From the NCBI RefSeq assembly GCF_000189255.1, contig NZ_AEVS01000077.1, positions 1 to 64,000 on the forward strand: a stretch of 64,000 bases of DNA. The letters run 5' to 3'. The notes below the pieces were generated by a model. That model ran no database searches. It was not told the origin of the DNA and saw nothing but the letters and a program-made list of their open reading frames with translations. Of the stretch, positions 53,184-60,868 are shown piece by piece. The position numbers and the translations under genes were made by a program. How positions within the stretch are numbered: position 1 is the first letter of the stretch; the number at the start of each line of letters is the position of its first letter. The stretch is from Vibrio brasiliensis LMG 20546. Lineage in GTDB: Bacteria; Pseudomonadota; Gammaproteobacteria; Enterobacterales; Vibrionaceae.

Positions 53184-53986
53184 TGACGACCGCTTCTATT
53201 GATAGAGAATGGCAACGTTTCACGGTTAGTGAGCGTCTTGCAAGGTTCGCTGCTTACCTATGTTTTGTATCGGCTATTGTATGGTCGTGGCAGACTGTGG
53301 AAGTGATTCCGGAGTTCTTGTACGACGCGCCAGCTCAGTTTGCTGATATGTTTGGTCGTATGGTTCCGCTTGATTACGCTTTCTACCCTGAAACGATTCA
53401 TGCGGCGCTGATTGAGACTCTGCATATCGCTACTTTAGGTACTTTGTTTACGTTGGTACTGGCGATTCCGCTGGCGCTGCTTAACGCTCCAAATATCACT
53501 CCGAGCAAATCACTAAACTGGATTGCTCAGTTCTTCTTAGTGTCATCTCGTTCAGTTAACTCACTGGTTTGGGCACTGTTGTTTATTGCACTGTTTGGTC
53601 CAGGTGTACTGGCTGGAATTATGGCGATTGCGGTTCGCAGTGTCGGCTTTGTTGGCAAACTGCTTGCTGAAGCGATTGCTGAAGTAAATATGGGCACCAT
53701 CGAAGCATTGAAAGCGACCGGTGCGTCGTGGACAAGCATCTTGCTTAAAGGTTACTGGCCACAGGTGATGCCTGCTTTCTTCTCAATCGTGTTGTTCCGC
53801 TGGGATATCAACGTGCGTGAATCGGCGGTATTGGGTCTGGTTGGCGCTGGCGGTATCGGTGTGGTGCTAAACGATGCGCAAAACCTGTTCGAATGGCAGA
53901 AAGTATCAATGGTTCTAGTGAGCATTTTCGCTGTTGTGGTACTGGCAGAAGCACTGGTTGTTCATGTGCGTAAGAAACTGATTTAA
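53183..53986 (+). CDS. phnE: phosphonate-type ABC permease 2
   Basis: A 267-residue PhnE paralogue, about six hydrophobic segments, with the contact loop EAIAEVNMGTIEALKATGASWTSILLKGYWPQVMPAFFSIV. It begins at the overlapping TAATG and ends the operon ahead of a strong terminator. Two separate PhnE chains are common in PhnDCE1E2 systems. No C-P lyase gene is near, so the importer probably serves a substrate processed elsewhere, or made by the GDPD. Confidence 0.9.
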   Translation: MTTASIDREWQRFTVSERLARFAAYLCFVSAIVWSWQTVEVIPEFLYDAPAQFADMFGRMVPLDYAFYPETIHAALIETLHIATLGTLFTLVLAIPLALLNAPNITPSKSLNWIAQFFLVSSRSVNSLVWALLFIALFGPGVLAGIMAIAVRSVGFVGKLLAEAIAEVNMGTIEALKATGASWTSILLKGYWPQVMPAFFSIVLFRWDINVRESAVLGLVGAGGIGVVLNDAQNLFEWQKVSMVLVSIFAVVVLAEALVVHVRKKLI

Positions 53987-54017
53987 AAAAACAACGTCAA
54001 TTGGCTAGATGTTGGAC

Positions 54018-54046
54018 AAAAAGGCAGGGAAACCTGCCTTTTTTTT
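54018..54046. terminator. terminator between phnE and the phospholipase D gene
   Basis: AAAAAGGCAGG and CCTGCCTTTTT with loop GAAA and eight T on the + strand. The A-run lets it also end the convergent gene. Confidence 0.93.
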
Positions 54047-54069
54047 CGTTCCGTCAGATGACTTCTGGT

Positions 54070-55602
54070 TTAGAGATATTTCTCAATTGGCAGCAACTGT
54101 AGGAAATAGGACTCAAACCTTTGCCACTTACCTGTATCCGGTTCGTGGCCAAAACTCTCTGAGCCGGAATACCACTGAACGTTGCCATTCTGTAACTCTA
54201 AGCGCCAACTGTTATCCTGATTCATCGCCTGATTAATATCGGCAGCAAGGCGCTTGGCAAGCTCTGGGTCTTCTATCACCAAGAGGGACTCGGTATTGAG
54301 ATAGGTTGAGCGCAGATTGAAGTTAAACGAGCCCACTGTCGCTATTCGATTATCGAATACCGCTGACTTTGAGTGCAGACCATAGCCCGTTGTCGGAGCG
54401 CATTTGGCTGCATCTCTGGTCGATACTTCACATACTTTCGCCTCAGGTTTGAGCTCAAAAAGCTGAATCCCGTGCTCTAGCATATCCTCACGTCGTCCGG
54501 CGTAACCGGAATGATTGGTTACCAGATCGTTGGATGCCATAGAGTTAGTTAGCGCTTTAACCTCTACGCCTTGGCTGGTGAGAGTCTGCATTGACTCTAA
54601 CTGGCGATCATCAAAGATTAGATAAGCAGATTCCAGCACGATTTCCTGCTCAGATTGGCCTGCAAGCTGAGCAAGGTATCTGGCGGTTGCTTTTGGCTCG
54701 CTGGTGTCACTGGCATCCTCTGGAACAGGCTGATCATAGACATAACTCGCCTTTACCCAATCCATGTTGTTCATCAGGCCGGTCAGATAACTAAGCGCAG
54801 CAGCTCGTCCCTCAGGAAGAGATGGGTAGTTGGTATATTGAGGGGCTGCAACGTCATCCAGTATCGTTAAGTCGGTTTCTGATGGCTTGCCTAATAGCTC
54901 GACAGGGTAGGACCAGCGACTGTCCCAATAAGTATTGAAGCTGGTCTGAATATCACTGACCACAGCACCCATCACCATAACGTCACGATCGCGGAAGTTG
55001 ATGTCGTCAGCAAGGTCGAAATACTCGTTACCTATATTTCGACCGCCTACCACTGACAGTGCGCCATCAACGGTAAACGATTTGTTGTGCATACGGCGGT
55101 TGAGACGGGAAAAGTCACCCAGAACATTGAGCCACTTGGCCACACCTCGACGGGTAGGGATTGGGTTGAAAACACGGATCTCTATCTGCGGATGATTGTC
55201 GAGGGCAATCAGCAGTGCCTCGCGTTCATTGAGGTTGATATCATCCAGCATCACGCGAACCCGAACACCACGATCGGCTGCAGCCATCAGTCGGCTTGCC
55301 AGATACTGACCGGAAAGGTCCGAGTTCCAGATATAGTATTGAATATCGATGGTTTTTTGCGCGGTTTCAATCAGGGCTAAACGCTGACTCAGAGCCTGCC
55401 AGCCGTTATCCTGCAAGGTGACTGCGCTCATCTGCTGATCAGATTGCTCACTCCAATAGGAACGAGTCAGTTGCGACAGTTCGCTGTTGGTTGTCTGTGG
55501 GCTTGTCTGCGGAGCGTGATCTATTTGTTCTGGAAGACTTCCACAGCCAGCGAGGGCTGCGGCCAATAAGAGGCTGGTCGTTATCCTTGGCAGCACTGGC
55601 AT
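54070..55602 (-). CDS. phospholipase D-family lipoprotein, ClsC-like
   Basis: A 510-residue protein with the lipoprotein signal MPVLPRITTSLLLAAALAGC. Two HKD motifs: HNKSFTVDGALSVVGGRNIGNEYFD and LHSKSAVFDNRIATVGSFNFNLRS, the second with GSFN. The first half (VRVMLDDINLNEREALLIALDNHPQIEIRVFNP, FSRLNRRMHNKSF) closely resembles E. coli ClsC/YmdC, which makes cardiolipin from phosphatidylglycerol and phosphatidylethanolamine. Here the lipobox suggests anchoring at the envelope. Cardiolipin synthase or another transphosphatidylase is likely; the exact substrates are inferred. It is a single gene, convergent with phnE. Confidence 0.88.
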   Translation of the reverse strand: MPVLPRITTSLLLAAALAGCGSLPEQIDHAPQTSPQTTNSELSQLTRSYWSEQSDQQMSAVTLQDNGWQALSQRLALIETAQKTIDIQYYIWNSDLSGQYLASRLMAAADRGVRVRVMLDDINLNEREALLIALDNHPQIEIRVFNPIPTRRGVAKWLNVLGDFSRLNRRMHNKSFTVDGALSVVGGRNIGNEYFDLADDINFRDRDVMVMGAVVSDIQTSFNTYWDSRWSYPVELLGKPSETDLTILDDVAAPQYTNYPSLPEGRAAALSYLTGLMNNMDWVKASYVYDQPVPEDASDTSEPKATARYLAQLAGQSEQEIVLESAYLIFDDRQLESMQTLTSQGVEVKALTNSMASNDLVTNHSGYAGRREDMLEHGIQLFELKPEAKVCEVSTRDAAKCAPTTGYGLHSKSAVFDNRIATVGSFNFNLRSTYLNTESLLVIEDPELAKRLAADINQAMNQDNSWRLELQNGNVQWYSGSESFGHEPDTGKWQRFESYFLQLLPIEKYL

Positions 55603-55669
55603 TACTAATTCCTTGATTGAGTTGGCGATTCAACAGTTGTCATGAGTATTAACAACAGCATGCACGATG

Positions 55670-55693
55670 ACTGGCTCATGTTCCAGAGCCAGT
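55670..55693. other. hairpin between phospholipase and GNAT genes
   Basis: ACTGGCTC and GAGCCAGT form an 8-bp stem with an 8-base loop, 24 bases beyond the GNAT stop. Without a T-run on either strand it is at most a weak terminator. Confidence 0.45.
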
Positions 55694-55716
55694 TATACAG
55701 GTACTTTGTTGAGAGT

Positions 55717-56172
55717 CTAGTCGTTAATCACTCGTTTCATGATGGATTTGTTTTCTTCAGTCAGCACTACCTTGTAGCCGTACTTTTCATATAGCTTGAC
55801 GTTGTGCTCTTCGCAGCGCAGATAAAGATCCTTCACACCGCACTCTTTAGCAGTATTGTTAGCGAAGTTAATCAGCAGGGTTGAGATGCCTTTACCACGA
55901 TGCTCGCTAGGCACGTAAACACCATCTAACCAGTGGTTAAAGCCCGGATACTGGGGTAACTCGCGATATTTGACCTCACCAGCACCGACAAGCTGACCAT
56001 CAAGATGAACAACAAACGCGATAGGTAATTGGTCTCTTTGGGCACCGAGCAGGATCTTCTCGGTTATCTTCTCAACTGATGAGTCCGGGTTGTTGATTTC
56101 CCACTGTTCGTAATACCATTTTGCCACCTGAGGTGCGTCACCTGGGCTGTCTGCTAACAAGCTAATTTCCAT
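55717..56172 (-). CDS. GNAT acetyltransferase
   Basis: A 151-residue GNAT enzyme. The acetyl-CoA loop is WLDGVYVPSEHRGKGISTLLINF (Q/RxxGxG as HRGKGIS), and the C-terminal strand-helix LYEKYGYKVV is typical. Substrate unknown. It lies upstream of two VOC genes on the same strand order (VOC, VOC, GNAT) with gaps of 28-43 bases, so the three could be transcribed together. Confidence 0.88.
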   Translation of the reverse strand: MEISLLADSPGDAPQVAKWYYEQWEINNPDSSVEKITEKILLGAQRDQLPIAFVVHLDGQLVGAGEVKYRELPQYPGFNHWLDGVYVPSEHRGKGISTLLINFANNTAKECGVKDLYLRCEEHNVKLYEKYGYKVVLTEENKSIMKRVIND

Positions 56173-56214
56173 ATCGTCTCTTCCAATAATTATTTTAGTA
56201 AGTCGTTATTGCAT

Positions 56215-56631
56215 CTATCTGTTTGCCATTGGGTGCTCGGGGTTTAGTTGTAGCAAATCCCACAAATTGCCGTACAAGTCTTTAAACACGGCAACGATGC
56301 CGTAATCCTGCTGTTTGGGGGCTCGGACAAATTCGATGCCAATAGACTTCATACGTTCGTAATCTCGCCAGAAGTCATCGGTATTCAAGAATAGGAACAC
56401 TCGCCCGCCAGCCTGATTGCCAATAAAATCAAGCTGCTCTGGTTTCGAGGCTCGTGCTAATAGTAAAGTCACGCCGTGGGAGTTTGGCGGAGCCACAACC
56501 ACCCAGCGCTTGTCCTCATGTGGCTGATAGGTATCTTCAATAAGTTCGAACTGTAACTTATTAACGTAAAAGTCGATCGCTTCATCGTAGTCTTTAACGA
56601 CTAGAGCGATATGCACAATATTCTGTTTCAT
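56215..56631 (-). CDS. VOC (glyoxalase/bleomycin-resistance) family protein
   Basis: A 138-residue VOC protein with paired beta-alpha-beta-beta-beta modules: VHIALVVKDYDEAIDFYVNKLQFELIED in the first and RVFLFLNTDDFWRDYERMKSIGIEF with VAVFKDLYGNLWDLLQ in the second. The usual metal positions are partly visible (His6 in the first strand, the aspartate/glutamate pattern near YGNLWDL). It follows another VOC gene by 27 bases. Role unknown. Confidence 0.88.
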   Translation of the reverse strand: MKQNIVHIALVVKDYDEAIDFYVNKLQFELIEDTYQPHEDKRWVVVAPPNSHGVTLLLARASKPEQLDFIGNQAGGRVFLFLNTDDFWRDYERMKSIGIEFVRAPKQQDYGIVAVFKDLYGNLWDLLQLNPEHPMANR

Positions 56632-56658
56632 CTAGTGACCTTAAAGGATTCGAGGGAG

Positions 56659-57027
56659 TTACATGATTGCTGCTTCGATCTTGTTTCCGTCTGGGTCACG
56701 GACAAAGGCGGCGTAGTAGGTTTCGCCATACTCAGGTCTTGGCCCCGGTTTGCCTTCGCACGATGCTCCAAGTTCGATAGCGGTGGCATAGAAGTGATCA
56801 ATGGCCTGTTTGCTTGGTGCATTAAAAGCGATATGAGTTCCATTGCCTGAGCCTGCTTGGCCTTCACACGGACACCCCACCCAGAACTCAAAATGATCAC
56901 CATAGGCTGCTGCCGTGTTTTCGATGTAGTGGCTGCGTTTGATGTCGAGAGCCGCGAGAACGGCGTCATAAAACGATACCGCTTGAGCGACGTCTGAAAC
57001 CCCCACTGAAACATGATTGATGATCAT
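56659..57027 (-). CDS. VOC family protein
   Basis: A 122-residue VOC protein: HVSVGVSDVAQAVSFYDAVLAALDIKR in the first module; TYYAAFVRDPDGNKIEAAIM in the second, ending with the RDPDGNKIE metal-end motif common in glyoxalase-like members. A CPCEGQAGSGNGTHIAF loop bridges the modules. It precedes the second VOC gene and may be its operon partner. Substrate unknown; lactoylglutathione lyase activity is not assumed. Confidence 0.9.
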   Translation of the reverse strand: MIINHVSVGVSDVAQAVSFYDAVLAALDIKRSHYIENTAAAYGDHFEFWVGCPCEGQAGSGNGTHIAFNAPSKQAIDHFYATAIELGASCEGKPGPRPEYGETYYAAFVRDPDGNKIEAAIM

Positions 57028-57091
57028 GATTAAGTCCTTTTAATTTTGATTATCCATTATGGCCTGCTAGTTAGATTAAATCATTGAGCTA

Positions 57092-57137
57092 AAAACAAAA
57101 AGCCCCAAAGTTGGCTGAAAGGGCTAACCTTGAGGCT
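57092..57137 (-). terminator. terminator after yjdM (leftward)
   Basis: AGCCCCAAAGTTGGCT pairs imperfectly with GGCTAACCTTGAGGCT (two mismatches, two G-T pairs). The A-rich tract on the + strand just before it becomes the T-run for leftward transcription, ending the YjdM gene before the VOC gene. Confidence 0.75.
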
Positions 57138-57190
57138 GTGTGAAAACTAGTCATTAATGAGCGAGCGTGATGCTGATTTGGTAATCACAA

Positions 57191-57520
57191 TCAGGCTTTT
57201 TTAACGAATTTAGCTGTTACCATCATTTCACCAGCGCCATCGACTTTGCAGTCCAACTGGTGATCTTTGCCTTCGACAATACGCCTGATGACCGCTTTGG
57301 TACCAATCTTCAACACCAGTGAGCTGCCTTTTACTTTCAGGTCTTTAGCTAGGGTGACTTTATCGCCTTCCGCTAACTGAGTGCCGTTCGCATCATTGAC
57401 GCTGAATGTCTCTTCGACTTCGTCTGGGTTCCATTCATAAGCGCACTCTGGGCACACTAGGTGAGATTGATCTTGATAAACGTATTCAGACTGACAGTTA
57501 GGACAAGGAGGAAAAGACAT
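57191..57520 (-). CDS. yjdM: YjdM/PhnA-family zinc-ribbon protein
   Basis: A 109-residue protein with an N-terminal zinc ribbon (CPNCQSEYVYQDQSHLVCPECAYEW; four cysteines at 6, 9, 24, 27) and a C-terminal KOW/SH3-like domain (VTLAKDLKVKGSSLVLKIGTKAVIRRIVEG). It matches E. coli YjdM, once called PhnA. The old name came from map position near phosphonate genes in E. coli, and a direct phosphonate role is not supported. Its closeness to the Phn transporter here may be chance. Monocistronic, with a terminator. Confidence 0.93.
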   Translation of the reverse strand: MSFPPCPNCQSEYVYQDQSHLVCPECAYEWNPDEVEETFSVNDANGTQLAEGDKVTLAKDLKVKGSSLVLKIGTKAVIRRIVEGKDHQLDCKVDGAGEMMVTAKFVKKA

Positions 57521-57716
57521 AAGTGACCATTAGGGAGTTAAATTTGAGGCTTATGTTAATACCTCAGGCTGACAGGATCGAGTAGATTATTTTGGCGAAT
57601 ACTCTTCCGTCGAGTGCAAACGCGACTCGTTGGTGAGTTTTGCTATTGTGCTACTAAAATCGGTACTCCAATAAGATGTCGCTTGATAGCTTTGTCATCG
57701 CCTCTCGTCCAGTGGA

Positions 57717-57890
57717 CTATTTGCTCATAGTTGCAGGAGGTTGCTGTTCGTTCTCGACCTGTTTTTGGTTTTTACCATCTTCAAGAGCTTCTTTTTCATG
57801 CATGGCTTTAATCAGTTCCTGGTCGATTCTGGCGAAGTAAATATCCTCTTCGGCTTTACCACGAAGGCGGAGTTTGTCTGTGAAATCCAT
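57717..57890 (-). CDS. small hydrophilic protein (57 residues)
   Basis: A 57-residue charged protein beginning MDFTDKLRLRGKAEEDIYFA and followed by RIDQELIKAMHEKEALEDG, with a polar, glutamine-rich tail. It is predicted to be helical. GAGGAG lies nine bases before the ATG. A frame on the opposite strand of similar length is hydrophobic and phenylalanine-rich and lacks a ribosome binding site, so this strand is preferred. No function known. Confidence 0.7.
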   Translation of the reverse strand: MDFTDKLRLRGKAEEDIYFARIDQELIKAMHEKEALEDGKNQKQVENEQQPPATMSK

Positions 57891-58039
57891 CAGTTGCTAC
57901 TCCTCAGTCTGAACACCTACTGAAAGTATAGGTAGGCGCATATATGTTCAGTGCTGACCACCTCTCATTTTTGTAATTAACAAAAGTATTAATTAGAGGC
58001 TAATATTAATAAAGTGCTCATACGCTGGTGGAGGTAAGC

Positions 58040-58228
58040 ATGAATTTTCTTGTTCAATTTGACGAAGAAGGGATGTACCAGAACAACGCTTGGGATATTC
58101 CGGTACCGTATGTGAAAGGGGAAGTTCGCGCGCTTAACCCGTTACTTGCTATGGTTCTTATCGAACGAAATCAGGCGCATTTGTACACCAACCTCAAAGA
58201 TAAGCGACTGCCTATATCAGAAGAGTAA
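58040..58228 (+). CDS. small hypothetical protein (62 residues)
   Basis: A 62-residue acidic protein beginning MNFLVQFDEEGMYQNNAWDIP. GGAGG lies five bases before the ATG at 58040, which is better than the in-frame start four codons upstream. No signal peptide or membrane segment. Convergent with the HAD phosphatase gene. Family not recognised. Confidence 0.7.
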   Translation: MNFLVQFDEEGMYQNNAWDIPVPYVKGEVRALNPLLAMVLIERNQAHLYTNLKDKRLPISEE

Positions 58229-58247
58229 CGGTCGTTGATACTGGTTG

Positions 58248-58286
58248 ACTGAGCTATTAGCACTTTTGTGCCAGTAATAGCTCAGT
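58248..58286. terminator. long hairpin spanning the HAD stop codon
   Basis: ACTGAGCTATTA and TAATAGCTCAGT form a perfect 12-bp stem, continued inside by GCAC/GTGC around loop TTTT (with a three-base bulge). It covers the last codons and stop of the HAD gene and the end of the small gene's trailer. There is no T-run, so it may protect the 3' ends of both convergent mRNAs rather than terminate alone. Confidence 0.55.
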
Positions 58287-59036
58287 GAACTCGGCAAAGC
58301 CGAAGCCACCCGGCTGGGTCATGACCAGCGAAGGCTTGTGGTTTAGTTTGTCCCAGTAATGCTCAATGTTTTTCACCCCGACTGTTAGTGGCAGGGTTTC
58401 GAACATCTGTTGATCATTAAGCGAGTCACCGACATAACAACATTTGTCTAAAATATCCTGCTCTGATAAGCCATGCGCTGTTAAGTAATGGAAGGCAGCG
58501 TTTCGCTTTGAATGTTCTCCATACCACGCATTGATATGAATTGAACTAGCGGTAGCGTGTGCGCCTAACTGGTGGATCTTAGCCACGATCTCTTCAACGA
58601 TCCGGCTGTCGAGTGCTTGCCTGTTCTGGCCAATATCAATGGCTACCTCACACAGTCGGTAAGCCTGATCCAGAGTCAGATCCACGCCAGGATAGTCGCT
58701 TAAAATCTGCTCCACCTGCGCTTTAAGCTCAGCTTGCTGCTCTCGCATGGTACTAAGATCAACGAAACTGGATAGTGATACGCCTTTAACGCCTTTTTTG
58801 AGCGTAAAGGCTCCATTTTCTCCCAATACTGCATCGACAGGCCAAAGTTGTGCGATATGGTCACACCATCCAGCGCAGGCGCCAGTCACTGCCACGACCT
58901 TGATTCCCTTTTGTTGAAGAGATTGCAGTGCAATGAGCGTTTCAGGAGGCAGTTTGCCTTGCCAGGTAAGTGTATCGTCGACGTCTGTCAGTACCCATTC
59001 GACTGACTTCCATTCCGTTGAAAGAGAGTTATCCAT
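58257..59036 (-). CDS. HAD-superfamily phosphatase (Cof/HAD-IIB type)
   Basis: A 259-residue HAD hydrolase: motif I VLTDVDDTLTWQG (nucleophile Asp near 17), motif II VVAVTGACAGW, a C2 cap in the middle, and motif IV CCYVGDSLNDQQMFETL (Asp pair near 210). This HAD-IIB arrangement is used for sugar phosphates and similar. No operon partner is evident. Substrate unknown. Confidence 0.9.
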   Translation of the reverse strand: MDNSLSTEWKSVEWVLTDVDDTLTWQGKLPPETLIALQSLQQKGIKVVAVTGACAGWCDHIAQLWPVDAVLGENGAFTLKKGVKGVSLSSFVDLSTMREQQAELKAQVEQILSDYPGVDLTLDQAYRLCEVAIDIGQNRQALDSRIVEEIVAKIHQLGAHATASSIHINAWYGEHSKRNAAFHYLTAHGLSEQDILDKCCYVGDSLNDQQMFETLPLTVGVKNIEHYWDKLNHKPSLVMTQPGGFGFAEFTELLLAQKC

Positions 59037-59169
59037 TAAAGTTCTTATTTTAGTTGAGCAATCGCACCAGTGTATCGACTCTCAACAGCGAAATCAGTGA
59101 GGTAGGCGGGGCTGACAAGAAAAAGTCGCTTAGGTTTTGATTAAGAGACTTTTCACTTTGTTGGCGTAT

Positions 59170-60060
59170 CTACACGTCGGGCTGGTCGATGCTATCAGTA
59201 CTTTGTTTTACTTTATTAACGAATGACTGTGTTGCCGGATCGCTAACTTCAGGATTCCATAACAACCCAACTGACCATTCAGCATGTGCGCCAGAGAGCG
59301 GTATAAAGCGAATTTGCGGCTGGCTAATTCTGGCAACACTGGCTGGGATAATAGTGTAACCCAACCGAGCAGATACCAGAGCCAGTAAGGTGATGATATC
59401 GTCTGCTTCTTCAACTACTGCCGGTCTTTGCTGGGCTTCCCACAAGTATGAGGTGATGTGTTTATTCATCGTTGGGTTTTTCCCTCGACTCAGCGCCAGA
59501 TAGCTGTGATGGCTAAGAGAGGCCCATAAATTATCTTCGTCTATCAGCTCTTTCTCATGGATTGCGATCGCCAGCCGGTCAGAGAAGAGTGGAATCGCTG
59601 TTAACGGAGGCTCAACAGGAAGTCGGTCAAAACCTAGCTGCAAGTTCCCAAGCGTCATCTCTTCGACCAAAATGTGAGAAGGGTAGTCGTTTAGGCTGAC
59701 ATGCACATTAGGATGATCCTGCTTGAAGCGAGCGATGTAATTGGGGGCTTCGTGAAACGAGGAGATACCAAAGCCGATATTTAGATGCCCAGAAGTACCT
59801 TCTGCAACAAATGCCGATAATGTCTTAAACGACTCAAAGCCTTTCAAAACCCGTTTTGCTTCGGGCAGCAAAATCTTACCCATCGGGCTTAATTCAGCCC
59901 CATGTCGACCTCGATCAAATAATACAACATTGAGCTGTTCTTCGAGACGCTTGACCTTCTTAGTCAGCGCAGACTGAGTGATATAAAGGTGTTCCGAGGC
60001 GACACGGAAATTCTTGTCCTCAGCGAGCTGGCAAAAAGTGCGAAGTAAATCTATATCCAT
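59170..60060 (-). CDS. LysR-family transcriptional regulator
   Basis: A 296-residue LysR regulator with an N-terminal helix-turn-helix (MDIDLLRTFCQLAEDKNFRVASEHLYITQSALTKKVKRLEEQLNVVLFDR in pieces) and a two-lobed effector domain (GTSGHLNIGFGISSFHEAPNYIARF). It is divergent from the YgjV gene. The shared 207-base region has inverted repeats including AATTAT halves, which could be its site. It could also act on the TRAP/sulfoquinovosidase genes further on. Confidence 0.9.
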   Translation of the reverse strand: MDIDLLRTFCQLAEDKNFRVASEHLYITQSALTKKVKRLEEQLNVVLFDRGRHGAELSPMGKILLPEAKRVLKGFESFKTLSAFVAEGTSGHLNIGFGISSFHEAPNYIARFKQDHPNVHVSLNDYPSHILVEEMTLGNLQLGFDRLPVEPPLTAIPLFSDRLAIAIHEKELIDEDNLWASLSHHSYLALSRGKNPTMNKHITSYLWEAQQRPAVVEEADDIITLLALVSARLGYTIIPASVARISQPQIRFIPLSGAHAEWSVGLLWNPEVSDPATQSFVNKVKQSTDSIDQPDV

Positions 60061-60148
60061 TCCGGTTTGGAATCAAAAGTTGAATTTCTTTCATTATAAC
60101 TAATCGAATCGCTCTTTTATAGTCAATAGCGTGTAAGGGAACAAAGTT

Positions 60149-60247
60149 AGTCCGACACCTATAATTATCTGATTAATATCGAATTATAAAGGTGTGAACG
60201 ACCAGAATAAGCGAGACAACTCAAGTAATTGTCGGACTTCTTTTTTT
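60149..60247 (+). other. structured leader with terminator-like end upstream of ygjV
   Basis: AGTCCGACA (60149-60157) is the exact complement of TGTCGGACT (60230-60238), which runs into TTCTTTTTTT. Inside, ACACCTATAATT (60155-60166) pairs with AATTATAAAGGTGT (60182-60195) with a two-base bulge; the two stems share bases, so they compete. Such mutual exclusion with a T-run recalls attenuators or small RNAs. No known riboswitch class is recognised. Confidence 0.4.
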
Positions 60248-60267
60248 AGCGACTAGGAATGACATTG

Positions 60268-60777
60268 ATGAATGAAACTTTGATTCAATCGCTGGGATTT
60301 GTGGCATTAGGTTTCAACCTGATGGCGGCATCAACGGTTAATGACAACCGTATGCGCGCGCTCATTTGTCTTTCATGTCTTACCTTCTCAGTACATTTCA
60401 CCTTACTTGGCGCCGTTGTCGCAGGACTTAACCTGTTTGTGAATTCATTCCGCGCTCTCGTTTCTGTGAGATACAAGGGTATCAAAGTCTTTTTCGTGTT
60501 TCTGATTGCCCAGATTGTAATGAGTATCTACTTCTACTCTGAGCCGCGTGATTTGCTTCCGGCAGTTGCCTCGATAATCAGTTGTTACGCCCTATTCTGC
60601 GCGCAAGGTATGCGAATGCGAATTGCATTCCTTGTCTGCACTTTAATCTGGATGGTGAATGCGATTGTGGTTGGTTCATATGGTGGTCTGATCAATGACC
60701 TGTTTAACTCCACCATGCTGTGCATCACGATATTCAGGTTAAACAAACAACAGAAATTAAGTATTCAAACCAATTAA
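60268..60777 (+). CDS. YgjV-family inner-membrane protein
   Basis: A 169-residue membrane protein with about five hydrophobic segments (residues about 5-25, 28-70, 78-97, 102-118, 128-165). It fits the E. coli YgjV family (DUF-type, function unknown), with ALICLSCLTFSVHFTLLGA and FRALVSVRYKG as recognisable pieces. AGGAA lies eight bases before ATG 60268; an earlier in-frame ATG at 60259 is less well placed. It is divergent from the LysR gene and 91 bases before the TRAP protein. Confidence 0.82.
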   Translation: MNETLIQSLGFVALGFNLMAASTVNDNRMRALICLSCLTFSVHFTLLGAVVAGLNLFVNSFRALVSVRYKGIKVFFVFLIAQIVMSIYFYSEPRDLLPAVASIISCYALFCAQGMRMRIAFLVCTLIWMVNAIVVGSYGGLINDLFNSTMLCITIFRLNKQQKLSIQTN

Positions 60778-60868
60778 ATCCCTACTGGGGTCAATATTAA
60801 AACTAAGACTCTTATTACTAATAACACTAACTACAAGGGTCGCATCCATTAACGTGAAAGGAAACAAT

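Noticed and set aside
57191-57520. PhnA-type gene 3 kb from the PhnDCEE importer as evidence of a phosphonate pathway
   Set aside because: The protein is YjdM; the old phnA name reflects map position in E. coli, and it has its own terminator and no operon link to the importer here.
57741-57923. Plus-strand hydrophobic 60-codon frame
   Set aside because: Phenylalanine-rich antisense shadow of the 57-residue gene at 57717-57890, which has a strong GAGGAG site.
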